Origin: Anaerolineae bacterium
Lineage (GTDB): Bacteria; Chloroflexota; Anaerolineae; Aggregatilineales; Phototrophicaceae
Assembly: GCA_022842885.1 (NCBI GenBank)
Contig: JALHOR010000003.1
Location: 1-64,000 of the forward strand
Length of the DNA: 64,000 bases
Direction of reading: 5' to 3'
The notes under the pieces are model-generated. The model saw only the letters and a list, made by a program, of their open reading frames with translations, was not told the origin of the DNA and did not search any database. Within the stretch, counting starts at the first letter, position 1; each line of letters begins with the position of its first letter. Shown here in pieces: positions 8,493 to 17,153 of this stretch. The position numbers and the translations under genes are program-made.

Positions 8493-8771
8493 TTACAGCC
8501 GATTATCGGCGGTGGGTTCAATGATAATTTCAGTGAGCGTGTAATTTTTCGTAGCGCCTTTTAATTCCAGTTTTTCGACCAAGGTGGCTTGCACCCCTAA
8601 CGTTGGCAGCACGTAGCGCGTCATCCAGCGGTCTACTTCCTGCACATTACGATAATATGTCAAGCGCACTTTATCATCTTTCAGCGTCAAAATACGCTGG
8701 CAGCGGGCAAAGCGTTTACCCCTAAGTTCGTCTAAGAGCGAGTCGCGTTCTTGTTTGTTCAAATAAGCCAT
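8493..8771 (-). CDS. Conserved-looking hypothetical protein
   Basis: A 92-residue soluble protein, mixed alpha/beta in appearance: MAYLNKQERDSLLDELRG, then RCQRILTLKDDKVRLTYYRN, VDRWMTRYVLPTLG, TLVEKLELKGATKNYTLTEIIIEP. No signal peptide, transmembrane segment or known catalytic motif is visible. GGAGAAGG lies just before the ATG, and a terminator lies after it, so a monocistronic gene is likely. Divergent from xseA. I do not recognise the family. Confidence 0.72.
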   Translation of the reverse strand: MAYLNKQERDSLLDELRGKRFARCQRILTLKDDKVRLTYYRNVQEVDRWMTRYVLPTLGVQATLVEKLELKGATKNYTLTEIIIEPTADNRL

Positions 8772-8790
8772 AAAGCCTTCTCCTGTGTGA

Positions 8791-8820
8791 TTGGCTCGAA
8801 ATATGCCATAATGATAGACT
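8791..8820 (+). promoter_or_regulatory. Possible promoter of xseAB
   Basis: TTGGCT (8791-8796), 18-nt spacer, TAGACT (8815-8820), 44 nt before the xseA ATG. A moderate match only. Confidence 0.35.
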
Positions 8821-8864
8821 ACAAATGTAACCGTTCAAACGCCATAAGAAAATCCTGAAAAAGT

Positions 8865-10097
8865 ATGCCAGACATTTATTCGGTCACTGACCTGACAACC
8901 CGCATCCGCGACATCTTGGAAAACAGCTTGCTGCTGCAAGATGTGTGGGTGCAGGGCGAAGTCTCCAATATGACTCGCGCTGCGTCTGGACATTGGTATT
9001 TTACCGTGAAAGATGCTGGGGCGCAGTTAAAATGTGTCATGTTTAAACTGGCAGCCCAGCGCCAGAGTACCGAACCACGCAATGGCGATGCCATCCAGAT
9101 ACGCGGCAAAATCGGCGTGTATGAAGCGCGGGGAGAATATCAACTTTATGCCGAAGACATCCAAATGGCGGGTGGCGTGGGTGATTTATACCGCCAGTTT
9201 GAGCAGCTTAAAGCGAAATTGCTGGCAGAAGGCTTGTTTGAGGATGACCGCAAACGCCCGATTCCGGCAGCACCGCGCCAAATTGGGATTGTCACATCGC
9301 CTGATGCTGCCGCATTCCGCGATATTCATAATGTGTTATCGCGCCGCTATCCGCTGGTGCAAGTTATTTTGAGTCCGACGCAAGTGCAAGGGGCAGATGC
9401 ACCACCGCAAATTGTGCGGGCGATTGAACGCTTGAATCAGCATACCCAAGTAGATGTGATACTGGTATGTCGCGGTGGCGGCAGTATTGAAGATTTGTGG
9501 TGTTTTAATGATGAGCGCGTCGCACGGGCGATTGCTGCCAGCACCATACCAGTCATCAGCGGAGTCGGGCATGAGACGGATTTTACGATTGCCGATTTTG
9601 CTGCCGATTTGCGAGCGCCTACGCCTTCTGCCGCTGCGGAACTGGCAACGCCCGATAGCGCCGAATTACGCGCCAGTTTGCGCCGCGATGCTGAGACGTT
9701 GACGCGCTTGTTGGAAGATAGATTAGAGACACTGCAATCCGATTTGGATATTGCCCGGCGGTCTTTGTTGGTGGTGTCGCCAGAACGTTATATTCAGGAT
9801 ACCTATCAACGCTTAGATGAATTTACGCAGCGCATGGAAGCGGCACAAAAACGGCATTTTGCACTGATACGTGAACGGTTGAAAGCGCGGACTTCGGCAT
9901 TGAACGCTGCTAGCCCGCAAGCGATTCTAGCGCGGGGATATGCCATCGTCACCCGTAGCGATACCGGCAGCGTCATCACGACAGAAAAAGAGGCGCCGCC
10001 CGGCACCGGCGTTACGCTGCGTTTGAAAGACGGCGAATTAAAAGCACGCATTGAGGATAAAGACAGCCATGCAAGATATAAAAGAACTCTCTTTTGA
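8865..10097 (+). CDS. xseA: Exodeoxyribonuclease VII large subunit
   Basis: Large subunit of exonuclease VII, which degrades single-stranded DNA from both ends into oligonucleotides during repair and recombination. The N-terminal OB-fold (VWVQGEVSNMTRAASGHWYFTVKD) binds ssDNA. The catalytic middle contains IGIVTSPDAAAFRDI, VILVCRGGGSIEDLWCFND, and the hallmark VISGVGHETDFTIADFAADLRAPTPSAAAEL. The C-terminal half is a long helix/coiled-coil region that binds XseB, ending ILARGYAIVTR. 410 residues is typical. The stop lies 29 nt inside xseB, so the two subunits are translationally coupled. Confidence 0.97.
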   Translation: MPDIYSVTDLTTRIRDILENSLLLQDVWVQGEVSNMTRAASGHWYFTVKDAGAQLKCVMFKLAAQRQSTEPRNGDAIQIRGKIGVYEARGEYQLYAEDIQMAGGVGDLYRQFEQLKAKLLAEGLFEDDRKRPIPAAPRQIGIVTSPDAAAFRDIHNVLSRRYPLVQVILSPTQVQGADAPPQIVRAIERLNQHTQVDVILVCRGGGSIEDLWCFNDERVARAIAASTIPVISGVGHETDFTIADFAADLRAPTPSAAAELATPDSAELRASLRRDAETLTRLLEDRLETLQSDLDIARRSLLVVSPERYIQDTYQRLDEFTQRMEAAQKRHFALIRERLKARTSALNAASPQAILARGYAIVTRSDTGSVITTEKEAPPGTGVTLRLKDGELKARIEDKDSHARYKRTLF

Positions 10098-10290
10098 ACA
10101 AGCATACGATGAATTAGAAGAAGTCATCGCTAAACTGGAATCGGGTGAAATGTCGCTGGAAGAAGCGGTCACGTTATATGAACGCGGGCGCAGTTTGTCA
10201 ACGCACTGCCAAGAATTGCTGGATAAAGCCGAATTACGCATCCAAAAATTGAATGAAGACGGCACACTAAAACCGCATGAAATGGGCTAA
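10069..10290 (+). CDS. xseB: Exodeoxyribonuclease VII small subunit
   Basis: Helical small subunit that stabilises exonuclease VII. The family signature is complete: LSFEQAYDELEEVIAKLESG, MSLEEAVTLYERGRSL, CQELLDKAELRIQKL. The ATG at 10069 gives the usual 73 residues; the TTG at 10051 is rejected because it only adds non-conserved residues. Overlaps xseA by 29 nt and the next gene by 14 nt, so all three are one operon. Confidence 0.96.
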   Translation: MQDIKELSFEQAYDELEEVIAKLESGEMSLEEAVTLYERGRSLSTHCQELLDKAELRIQKLNEDGTLKPHEMG

Positions 10291-11626
10291 ATTTACGGGG
10301 TTTTTGTCGAAACTATCCCAAATTTGGGATATATTTGGGATATATTGTAAGCGTTTTTGCCGATGGTTGTGGCGCTATAGTGTGGCTTACATGCTCTATG
10401 CGCTTATCATTATTTTTTTGCTGCCGCGCTCCACCATCAATATGGGCGAGTTGTGGTATGCCATCGCTTATGAGATTTCGCCCTATTATTTTGATTATAT
10501 CGTGTGGGAAATTGAAGCATTAACGGCGAAAACGCAGCAGTCATTAGCGCGTCCCCACGCGACGATGAATGATGCCGAACAAAGTGATTTTGTGCGGCGT
10601 TATATGGCAAATTTACAGCGGGCGCATGGATTAGAGGCTCAAATAAACAGTATTTATGCTGACCCCAATTTTGCAGACCCGGATTCAGAATCGGCAACCT
10701 TACGTACAGAACGCGATGCGCTGCGAGCGATTTTGCACGACCAACAGTTGACCACCGAAGCGATTTTAGAACATCAGGTGACACAAATTTTGCTAGACGA
10801 AGGCTTTGGTTCTGCTGGAATTTTGCTGCCCCCGGTAACGATGCACTTTACCGAAATGCCCAATCTATTGGTGACTTCACCGCGCGATGAAATTGCCTTA
10901 GAAGTGTCGCTCAATTTGGAAGCACTGCCTGTTGATGAAAAAACGACCCTCGAAAATCGCCTAGACGCACAGCACGATATTTCAACGTTAATTGTGCCAT
11001 TGGGTGGTATGGCGCTCTATCCGGCGATGCTTGCCGAAACGAGTTCGATTCCGTGGGCGGTGGAAGTATTCGCTCATGAGTGGTTGCATCATTATTTGTT
11101 CGCGTTTCCGTTGGGGCTGCATTATTTTACCGGGGGCGACAGTTTTGCCAGCGAGACGCGCATCATCAATGAAACCACCGCTGATTTATTTGGCAAAGCA
11201 ATGGCGCGAAAAATCTTAGAACGTTATTATCCTGATTTAGTGCCGCCACTGCCTGCCGAAATTGCCTCAACTGCGCCTCAAAATAATTTACCTCCAGCGT
11301 TTGATTTTGGCGCGGCGATGAACGAAACTCGTGTGACCGTAGATGCCCTTTTAGCAGAAGGCAGCATCATCGAAGCCGAACAATACATGGAAGAACGGCG
11401 GCGTTTTTTCCGTGATAAGGGCTATGTTTTTCGTAAGATTAATCAGGCGTTTTTTGCGTTCTATGGCGGCTATCAAGGCGGTGGTATGCCCGGCGTTGGT
11501 GGCGAAGACCCCATCGGTCCCGCTATACGCAATATTTGGGAGAACAGTGCCTCACCCCATGAGTTTATCATCACCCTGCGCGACATCACCACGCGGGAGG
11601 CGTTGCTGGCGGTGGTATCTCCTTAA
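10277..11626 (+). CDS. Putative membrane-anchored HExxH zinc metalloprotease
   Basis: A 449-residue protein, overlapping the xseB stop by 14 nt. A basic N-terminus and one membrane segment at ~33-52 (YMLYALIIIFLLP) anchor it; the rest appears to be outside the cytoplasm. A helical region (~80-170) precedes a domain with HEWLHH: His267, Glu268 and His271 form an HExxH zinc site, and INETTADLFG (Glu299, 27 residues later) provides a plausible third ligand, as in gluzincins. The C-terminal ~120 residues include ARVTVDALL-like helices and YGGYQGGGMPGVGG. No named peptidase family was recognised, so the protease assignment is by motif. Its coupling to a DNA exonuclease looks positional rather than functional. 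Confidence 0.75.
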   Translation: MKWAKFTGFLSKLSQIWDIFGIYCKRFCRWLWRYSVAYMLYALIIIFLLPRSTINMGELWYAIAYEISPYYFDYIVWEIEALTAKTQQSLARPHATMNDAEQSDFVRRYMANLQRAHGLEAQINSIYADPNFADPDSESATLRTERDALRAILHDQQLTTEAILEHQVTQILLDEGFGSAGILLPPVTMHFTEMPNLLVTSPRDEIALEVSLNLEALPVDEKTTLENRLDAQHDISTLIVPLGGMALYPAMLAETSSIPWAVEVFAHEWLHHYLFAFPLGLHYFTGGDSFASETRIINETTADLFGKAMARKILERYYPDLVPPLPAEIASTAPQNNLPPAFDFGAAMNETRVTVDALLAEGSIIEAEQYMEERRRFFRDKGYVFRKINQAFFAFYGGYQGGGMPGVGGEDPIGPAIRNIWENSASPHEFIITLRDITTREALLAVVSP

Positions 11627-11697
11627 GCCATTTTTCACCGCTGTTGGATAAAATAACATGGTGCCAATTGATGACAGAGTGTTTTGCCACAGTGATT

Positions 11698-12186
11698 TTA
11701 GGGTACGGAAACTTTAGCGCAATGTGGCAAATTGCCCGTGACACCCAAAACCCAGCGCATACCCTTATGAAATCCATCGAGAAACATCAATGGACAACCG
11801 CCATCAATCACGTTAATCCCATGTTCACGCCCATATTCTACGGCACTATTGGAAACGCTGCTGTTGTTCTTGCCAAAGAATGGGTTGTAATGCATCCAAA
11901 CACGCGGCACACCTGCTTCAACAACATCTCGCATGATGGTTTCGCTGATTGCAGGACGAGTGACCACCAATACAGCATCAACACCATTTGGAACTGCTTG
12001 TAAATTGGGGTAGCAGGTATCGCCTTCAAAACTTTCAGCACTCGGATGAATTGGAATAAGCTCATAACCATGTTCTTTAAGCGATTTATAGATTGCATTG
12101 CCTGTTGTGGCTTTGGTCTGGGATAACCCCACCACTGCAATGCGCTTTTGGGCAAGAAAATCTTTCGCTGCTTCTTCAAAACTCAT
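11698..12186 (-). CDS. CoA-binding domain protein (YccU-like)
   Basis: A 162-residue single-domain protein with the CoA-binding Rossmann fold also seen in succinyl-CoA synthetase: RIAVVGLSQTKATTGNAIYK (nucleotide-binding loop), GYELIPIHPSAESFEG, VDAVLVVTRPA, VPRVWMHYN, and the end motif VIDGGCPLMFL. The length is normal for the stand-alone family. Exact cellular role of this family is not established; members are thought to bind CoA or a related cofactor. Monocistronic; convergent with the upstream metalloprotease gene, with no clear terminator in the 70-nt gap. Confidence 0.88.
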   Translation of the reverse strand: MSFEEAAKDFLAQKRIAVVGLSQTKATTGNAIYKSLKEHGYELIPIHPSAESFEGDTCYPNLQAVPNGVDAVLVVTRPAISETIMRDVVEAGVPRVWMHYNPFFGKNNSSVSNSAVEYGREHGINVIDGGCPLMFLDGFHKGMRWVLGVTGNLPHCAKVSVP

Positions 12187-12352
12187 GGATGAAATCCTTA
12201 TCTTTATGTACTATTTTATGATAAGGCAAACCTTGCTAAGAACTGAATCAGAAAGGCATGATTCAGGGGTGATTTTTAGCATAATGTTTATGCGTTGTTC
12301 CCAGAAATTGGAAATAATACTTGCACTCATCTGAAGTTCCCATGAAATAAAA

Positions 12353-12384
12353 ACAGGACACAAAGAACGAGCTTTGTGTCCTGT
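12353..12384 (-). terminator. Rho-independent terminator of the M20 peptidase gene
   Basis: Perfect 13-bp stem ACAGGACACAAAG / CTTTGTGTCCTGT with a 6-nt loop; on the minus strand it runs into TTTTTATTT. It lies about 50 nt after the stop at 12435. The rest of 12187-12434 holds no gene. Confidence 0.9.
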
Positions 12385-12434
12385 TGTAAACATCATGAGA
12401 GATTTTACCTCCCAAGATGTTTTAGCTTTTTAGC

Positions 12435-13568
12435 TTAAAATACCCACTCGCACAGGATGCCTGCTAACAACGTCGCCCGCGTGGGCAGGCTACTAATCAC
12501 CACCTGTTCATGCAGGGCATGTAAGCCATCGCCCTGTGGTCCCAAGCCATCCAATGTCGGAATGCCCATCGCTGCCGTAAAATTGCCATCACTGCCGCCG
12601 CCGCTGCCATCTTCGCGCACAGTGACGCCATATTGTTCCCCGATGCGCTTCACTTGTTCCACTGCGGCGGGCATCCGTTCCATCGGTGGGCGGGCATGGT
12701 GCTGTTTCACGCTAATTTTTGCGCCGGGGATGAACGGTTGCAAACTCGTTAGGGCAGATTCCAATTCTTCCAGAACTTTCACCGTCATCATGCGTGTATC
12801 GATTGACGCTTCGGTATGCGCCGGAATGACATTGGTGGCAGAACCACCGTTGACCATCGTCACCGAAACCGATGTGCCATTTTTGAGGTCATTCAGTTTG
12901 TTAATTTCAAGTGCCTGTTGAGCAAATTCGATGATGGAATTGATGCCTTGTTCGGGTGCATTGCCCGCGTGCGATGGGCGACCTTCAATAGTCATGGTAT
13001 AGGTGGCGATGCCTTTACGCCATGTCTTGAGAGCGCCTTCTTTAGTGCCGGGTTCCATGACCAGCACCAAGCCGCACTGCGGTGCGACTTCTTTAATCAC
13101 CGGTTCGGAATGAATACTGCCGACTTCTTCATCGGAGGTCATCAACACCCAAATAGGGCGGTGCGGCATTTGTCCGGTGGCTTGCAATCCCTTGATGGTC
13201 GAAAGCACCAACGTGATACCGCCTTTCATATCCACGGCGCCGGGACCAAATATTTTACCCTCTTCAATGCGAATGGGACGTTCTGCGAGTGTGCCAGTGG
13301 GCCAAACCGTATCAATATGAATTAAAAATAAAATAGGTGTGCCGGGGGCATCTTCACCCCATTTTGCCAGCAAAAAATCACCCACTTCTGTTTGTGGGAA
13401 ACGCTGGATAGAGGACGCATTCAATGCTTTAAACTGCGCCTCCATAAAATTGCCCATCTCATCCACATGCGTTTTTTCGGGGGTAAACGTTTCAAAATTG
13501 ATAAGTTCAATCAACAAATCCACCATCGCTTGCTGCTGCGTGGTGAAATACTGCAAAAGGTCTGACAT
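12435..13568 (-). CDS. M20 family metallopeptidase (glutamate carboxypeptidase-like)
   Basis: Di-zinc peptidase of the ArgE/DapE/CPG2 group, which removes C-terminal residues from peptides or acyl-amino acids. Metal and catalytic residues are all visible: His84 (FLIHIDTVWP, with Asp86), Asp113 (GPGAVDMKGG), Glu147/Glu148 (TSDEEVGS), Glu172 (VMEPG) and His350 (LHALHE). The dimerisation (lid) domain sits between ~180 and 290 and starts with GRPSHAGNAPEQG. 377 residues is typical. No signal peptide, so probably cytoplasmic. AAGGA precedes the ATG. Substrate unknown; sequence style is closest to carboxypeptidase G2-like members. Confidence 0.92.
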   Translation of the reverse strand: MSDLLQYFTTQQQAMVDLLIELINFETFTPEKTHVDEMGNFMEAQFKALNASSIQRFPQTEVGDFLLAKWGEDAPGTPILFLIHIDTVWPTGTLAERPIRIEEGKIFGPGAVDMKGGITLVLSTIKGLQATGQMPHRPIWVLMTSDEEVGSIHSEPVIKEVAPQCGLVLVMEPGTKEGALKTWRKGIATYTMTIEGRPSHAGNAPEQGINSIIEFAQQALEINKLNDLKNGTSVSVTMVNGGSATNVIPAHTEASIDTRMMTVKVLEELESALTSLQPFIPGAKISVKQHHARPPMERMPAAVEQVKRIGEQYGVTVREDGSGGGSDGNFTAAMGIPTLDGLGPQGDGLHALHEQVVISSLPTRATLLAGILCEWVF

Positions 13569-13660
13569 GCCTGAATATCCTTCATAGACGATATGCTGTA
13601 AGTTTGGAGTATTAAAACAAATTTAAACCAATTGCGATAGGGATTTAACAGACCATTGGG

Positions 13661-14980
13661 CTAATATGGACATAAATCTAACGCGCTATACACTGGGCTG
13701 CGGCTGCCATAGCGATTTATCAAATCGAGAGCTTCTGGGCGCTGACTGATAACTGCTTGAACGACATTACACGCGGTGTTCAAATTGGCACTGGCGGTAA
13801 ATTCATTCAGGAACACATTTGCCATCTCCACATAGGGCGGCAAATCTGCCAACGTAATGCCTTCTGCAAATGGAAAATCAGTGTTTAGCCGAATCAACGT
13901 GTCGTTAAGGCGTTCATCGCCTAAGTAGGCATAAATCAGCAGTTGCCGATACAGTGCATAGCTAGTTTCGACAGCGCGACCATCATTAAACCAATCGCGC
14001 AAATCGGGCGTATCCAGCGCCAGTTGATACAATTGCAGCGCCGCTGGCATATCCAACCGCAAAAAATCGCGGTCTGCCTGATGAATGATTTGAATCCGAT
14101 AACGCGGCGGGTCAAGCTGGATGATAGACAACACATAGGCGCTGCCATTCCAATCAAAAATATTCACACCAGTTCGCAAGGGACCCGTCGCGCTGTTGCC
14201 ACGTTGATTCAATGTGAGAACCAATTCCTGCACTTCGTCATTATCAATATCATTCAGCGTGGGGATATTCAAGCTAATCAACGGCTCTGCCAATAAATTG
14301 ATAAAACGTCCTTGCGCTGCTTGCCAAACGATCACCTGCGTCTCAAATTCACAGGCTTCGTCCTCCTCACACACGCGGCGCGTAAAAACAATTTCTGGCA
14401 CAAAATCGCGGTTGATGTCCCCCACACGAATGAGTTGTGGTGCTTCATTGCCATCGGCGGTAATCGTATAGCGCAGCACATAACGCCCATCTTGGCAACC
14501 AAAAATGCTCAGGATGCCCGTATCGCCGGGGGCGGTATAACCAATTAAAACATCGGTGGTGCCTTTGCCGATAATATCATGCGGACGCACATAGCCCGTT
14601 TCGCCCAGCGCGACCCAATTTTGGCGCAGAGCAGTTTCCAGATTAGCCGTATCGCCGCCGGAATTTAAATAAATCAACAGCGCCTCGTTGGCGGCAGTGA
14701 TGGTTTGGGGCAGCGGCGCTAAAGCAAGCGTATTCCCGGTGGCGGGGCAGGCAGTATAATTGGGCGTCGGTGTAGCCCGATTGGAGAGAGCAATTGCCGT
14801 TGCTGGATTAGATAATGCCGAATTTTGGGCGAATGCCCCGGCAGGCGTCAGCACGCCACGCAGCGTTTGCCCAACGGTCATCGTCGGGAACGGAATCGAG
14901 GTGGGGGCGGCAGGAATTTCCGGTTGGCACGCCGCCAACAGCATCACTAAAACAATGAGAATAAAGCCATGATTTTTCAT
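13661..14980 (-). CDS. Lipoprotein with FG-GAP/VCBS-like repeats
   Basis: A 439-residue exported lipoprotein. The ATG at 14980 gives MKNHGFILIVLVMLLAACQP, an ideal lipoprotein signal with lipobox LAAC; the upstream TTG start would spoil it. After a Pro/Thr-rich spacer come beta-rich segments with integrin-like calcium-binding character (VGDINRDFVPEIVF, LNDIDNDEVQELVL), suggesting an FG-GAP propeller. The C-terminal ~130 residues are helical and TPR-like (LQLYQLALD, ALYRQLLIYAYLGD, CNVVQAVISQRP). Divergently transcribed from the GNAT at 15028. Specific function unknown; probably an outer-surface sensor or scaffold. Confidence 0.78.
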   Translation of the reverse strand: MKNHGFILIVLVMLLAACQPEIPAAPTSIPFPTMTVGQTLRGVLTPAGAFAQNSALSNPATAIALSNRATPTPNYTACPATGNTLALAPLPQTITAANEALLIYLNSGGDTANLETALRQNWVALGETGYVRPHDIIGKGTTDVLIGYTAPGDTGILSIFGCQDGRYVLRYTITADGNEAPQLIRVGDINRDFVPEIVFTRRVCEEDEACEFETQVIVWQAAQGRFINLLAEPLISLNIPTLNDIDNDEVQELVLTLNQRGNSATGPLRTGVNIFDWNGSAYVLSIIQLDPPRYRIQIIHQADRDFLRLDMPAALQLYQLALDTPDLRDWFNDGRAVETSYALYRQLLIYAYLGDERLNDTLIRLNTDFPFAEGITLADLPPYVEMANVFLNEFTASANLNTACNVVQAVISQRPEALDLINRYGSRSPVYSALDLCPY

Positions 14981-15027
14981 GGTGCCTATTGTAGCCAAAT
15001 GCAAAGAAAAAGTGAAAAGTAAAAACG

Positions 15028-15456
15028 ATGGAGAATCTCGTTATTCGTCCGGCAACTGCTGCTGATGCCAGCCATATCAAACGGCTGATTCATGCCGCCC
15101 ACCTTGACCCGACTTCGCTGAAATGGGAAAACTTTTTGGTTGCAGAAATTGAAGGCAAACTCGTTGGAATCGGGCAAATCAAACGCTATCCGGGCTGCGA
15201 AGAATTGGGTAGTTTGGTCACGTTGCCGCAGTATCGGGGGCAAGGGGTCGCCCATGAACTGATATCGGCGCTAGAAGCACGCGCTGGTAGACCGTTGTAT
15301 CTATTTTGCGAAACCAAGATGCAACCGTTCTACCAGCAGTTCGGCTATGAAACGATTTCGTACTGGCAATTGCCCGCCTTTTTGAAACTCAAATTTTTAT
15401 TGCCCTTGTTGCTGCGCGTGGCGGGCGTGCGCGTCAGCAAAATGCGGAAGGCATGA
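15028..15456 (+). CDS. GNAT family N-acetyltransferase
   Basis: A 142-residue acetyl-CoA-dependent acyltransferase. Motif A, the acetyl-CoA pyrophosphate loop, is LPQYRGQGVAHELI; the N-terminal strand is VIRPATAADASHIKRLI and motif B is MQPFYQQFGYE. The last ~30 residues (LKLKFLLPLLLRVAGVRV) form an unusual hydrophobic, basic tail that may touch the membrane. The gene ends 4 nt before the stop of the opposing ccmD. Substrate unknown. Confidence 0.88.
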   Translation: MENLVIRPATAADASHIKRLIHAAHLDPTSLKWENFLVAEIEGKLVGIGQIKRYPGCEELGSLVTLPQYRGQGVAHELISALEARAGRPLYLFCETKMQPFYQQFGYETISYWQLPAFLKLKFLLPLLLRVAGVRVSKMRKA

Positions 15457-15460
15457 GCCT

Positions 15461-15613
15461 TTATTCTTCTGCCATTTGTTCAATGACATCCATGTCGCGT
15501 TGAGCATTGCGATAGCGAGCAAACACGCTGCCGACAAAGAGCAGCAGCGCCCCAAAACTAACGACCACTGCCAGCGCCAAATATTCCCCGTTGGAAGGCG
15601 TTACGAAGTCCAT
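15461..15613 (-). CDS. ccmD: CcmD-like haem exporter subunit (50 residues)
   Basis: A very short ORF read directly from the minus strand: MDFVTPSNGEYLALAVVVSF, then GALLLFVGSVFARYRNAQ and an acidic end EQMAEE. One N-out membrane helix followed by a basic then acidic cytoplasmic tail is exactly the CcmD layout; CcmD helps release holo-CcmE from CcmABC. It starts 3 nt after the ccmC stop with a GGAGAG ribosome-binding site inside the ccmC end, so it is the last gene of the ccmABC series. It is below usual ORF length cut-offs and easily missed. Confidence 0.85.
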   Translation of the reverse strand: MDFVTPSNGEYLALAVVVSFGALLLFVGSVFARYRNAQRDMDVIEQMAEE

Positions 15614-15616
15614 AGA

Positions 15617-16375
15617 TTATCTCTCCAAGTAAATTTGTTTCATTTTATTGACTCGTTCTAGTGTGTTTTCCAGCCGAATACGCCACCAGATGAGGGCGGG
15701 TGTTAAGAAGAAACTCCACGTCAGCAGGGTGAACAACAGGGTTGTGACCATGCTGGACGACATTTCAAAGCCACCTTCCGCGCCAGTGGATGGGCTAGAG
15801 CCAATCACGGCGGGGTGAATGGTATCGGGGCGAATACGAATGATGATGAGCGTAAAAATCACGGTGGCAATCGCAAGAACGCCATAAATCGAAGCAAACA
15901 CGCGGCGGCGTTCTGGGCTATCTATGCCGTTTCGCAGCATCAGATACGCCACATAGGTTAGGAACATGACCGCTGCCGATGTTAAGCGCGGATCCCATGT
16001 CCACCATGTATTCCAAATCGGACGCGCCCAAATGGCACCTGTTGCGAGATTGATGAATGCCAACACCGTACCCACTTCAACGCCTGCCAGCGCCAACGAA
16101 TCCCATTTGGGGTGGCGTGTGCGAAGATATTGGATGCCGCCGACGACAGTGGCACTGAACGCAATAAAAGCACCAAAAAATGATGAGATGTGCGTGTAAA
16201 AAATGCGCTGGACATCGCCCTGCGTGATGTCTTGCCCGGCGTAAAACAGCGCCATGCCCAAACATAACACGACTAATGCGAGGGTGATGCCTGTGAAACC
16301 ATAGAGCAAACGTGTCCGCCCGCCCCCGTCTTTAGTTTTTTCTGCACTGAGGGGAAAATCTTTGACTGCGGTCAT
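15617..16375 (-). CDS. ccmC: Haem exporter protein CcmC
   Basis: Integral membrane protein of System I cytochrome c maturation, presenting haem to CcmE. Six membrane helices are visible. The Trp-rich periplasmic haem-handling (WWD) motif reads IWNTWWTWDPRLTS, and conserved histidines flank it (YTHISSFF and DTIHPAVIG). The ATG at 16375 with GAGAAGG upstream is preferred over the GTG at 16384; it gives 252 residues. The 91-nt gap from ccmB is the only sizeable gap inside ccmABCD. Confidence 0.96.
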   Translation of the reverse strand: MTAVKDFPLSAEKTKDGGGRTRLLYGFTGITLALVVLCLGMALFYAGQDITQGDVQRIFYTHISSFFGAFIAFSATVVGGIQYLRTRHPKWDSLALAGVEVGTVLAFINLATGAIWARPIWNTWWTWDPRLTSAAVMFLTYVAYLMLRNGIDSPERRRVFASIYGVLAIATVIFTLIIIRIRPDTIHPAVIGSSPSTGAEGGFEMSSSMVTTLLFTLLTWSFFLTPALIWWRIRLENTLERVNKMKQIYLER

Positions 16376-16475
16376 GGATAACACCTTCTCTCATTCAATT
16401 GATTTTTATTGGTTGCTATTGTGACATAAATTGCCGAAAAATCTACTAAAATCTGTATATTTCGTAGGAAATCTT

Positions 16476-17153
16476 CTATTCTTCCACGACAAATCCGAAG
16501 CCCAATAATGCCACCACGGTATACACAATATCCACCACGATGATAATTTGTAGCCACGTTGCCCATGTATCAAAGGCGGCATCGCTGATAATGGCAGTAG
16601 AGGCTTTCACCGCCGAAAGCAGCAGCGGTAGTGCCACCGGTAGCAGGGCAATCGGCAGCAGTGCCTCACGAGCGCGGGTTTGCACTGTCATCGCTGCTAA
16701 AAGCGTGCCGGTGCTAGCAAAGCCAAAGATGCCGCCTGCCATGACCACAAACATCCACCCGCTGACCAGCGGCATGTTGTATAACACGGTCATCAATGGC
16801 AGCAAAAATAATCCGATAATGAGCGTGAAAACAAAATTGCCGATAAATTTTCCGGCGAATAAGGCGGCGCGGCTGACGGGTGCTAACAACAGGGCTTCGA
16901 TGCTGGCATTTTCGCGCTCCATGCTCATGCTGCGATTCAAGCCGAGGATGCTGGCGAATACCAGTGTCACCCATAGGACGCCACTCACTGCCTCTTGGCG
17001 GGCAATACGGTCTAATTCCAGCGCGAAACTAAAGACTAAAATGCTCAACACGGCGAACATTAGCATCGTGCCGATGAGTTCGCGGCTACGAAGTTCAGCA
17101 CGAAAATCTTTGGCAATGACCGCTAGCATCACCTGTAAAAAGGGTGTGTTCAT
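16476..17153 (-). CDS. ccmB: Haem exporter membrane subunit CcmB
   Basis: Membrane permease partner of CcmA in the haem-delivery ABC complex. 225 residues with six hydrophobic helices; family features include KDFRAELRSRE at the start, FSFALE, LNRSMSMERENASIEALLL and SRAALFAGKFIGN. Its ATG overlaps the ccmA stop by 4 nt (ATGA), so the pair is translationally coupled. Confidence 0.95.
   Translation of the reverse strand: MNTPFLQVMLAVIAKDFRAELRSRELIGTMLMFAVLSILVFSFALELDRIARQEAVSGVLWVTLVFASILGLNRSMSMERENASIEALLLAPVSRAALFAGKFIGNFVFTLIIGLFLLPLMTVLYNMPLVSGWMFVVMAGGIFGFASTGTLLAAMTVQTRAREALLPIALLPVALPLLLSAVKASTAIISDAAFDTWATWLQIIIVVDIVYTVVALLGFGFVVEE

Noticed and set aside
11644-12003. Plus-strand 119-codon ORF
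   Set aside because: It lies antisense to the CoA-binding protein gene, which has clear family motifs; no ribosome-binding site.
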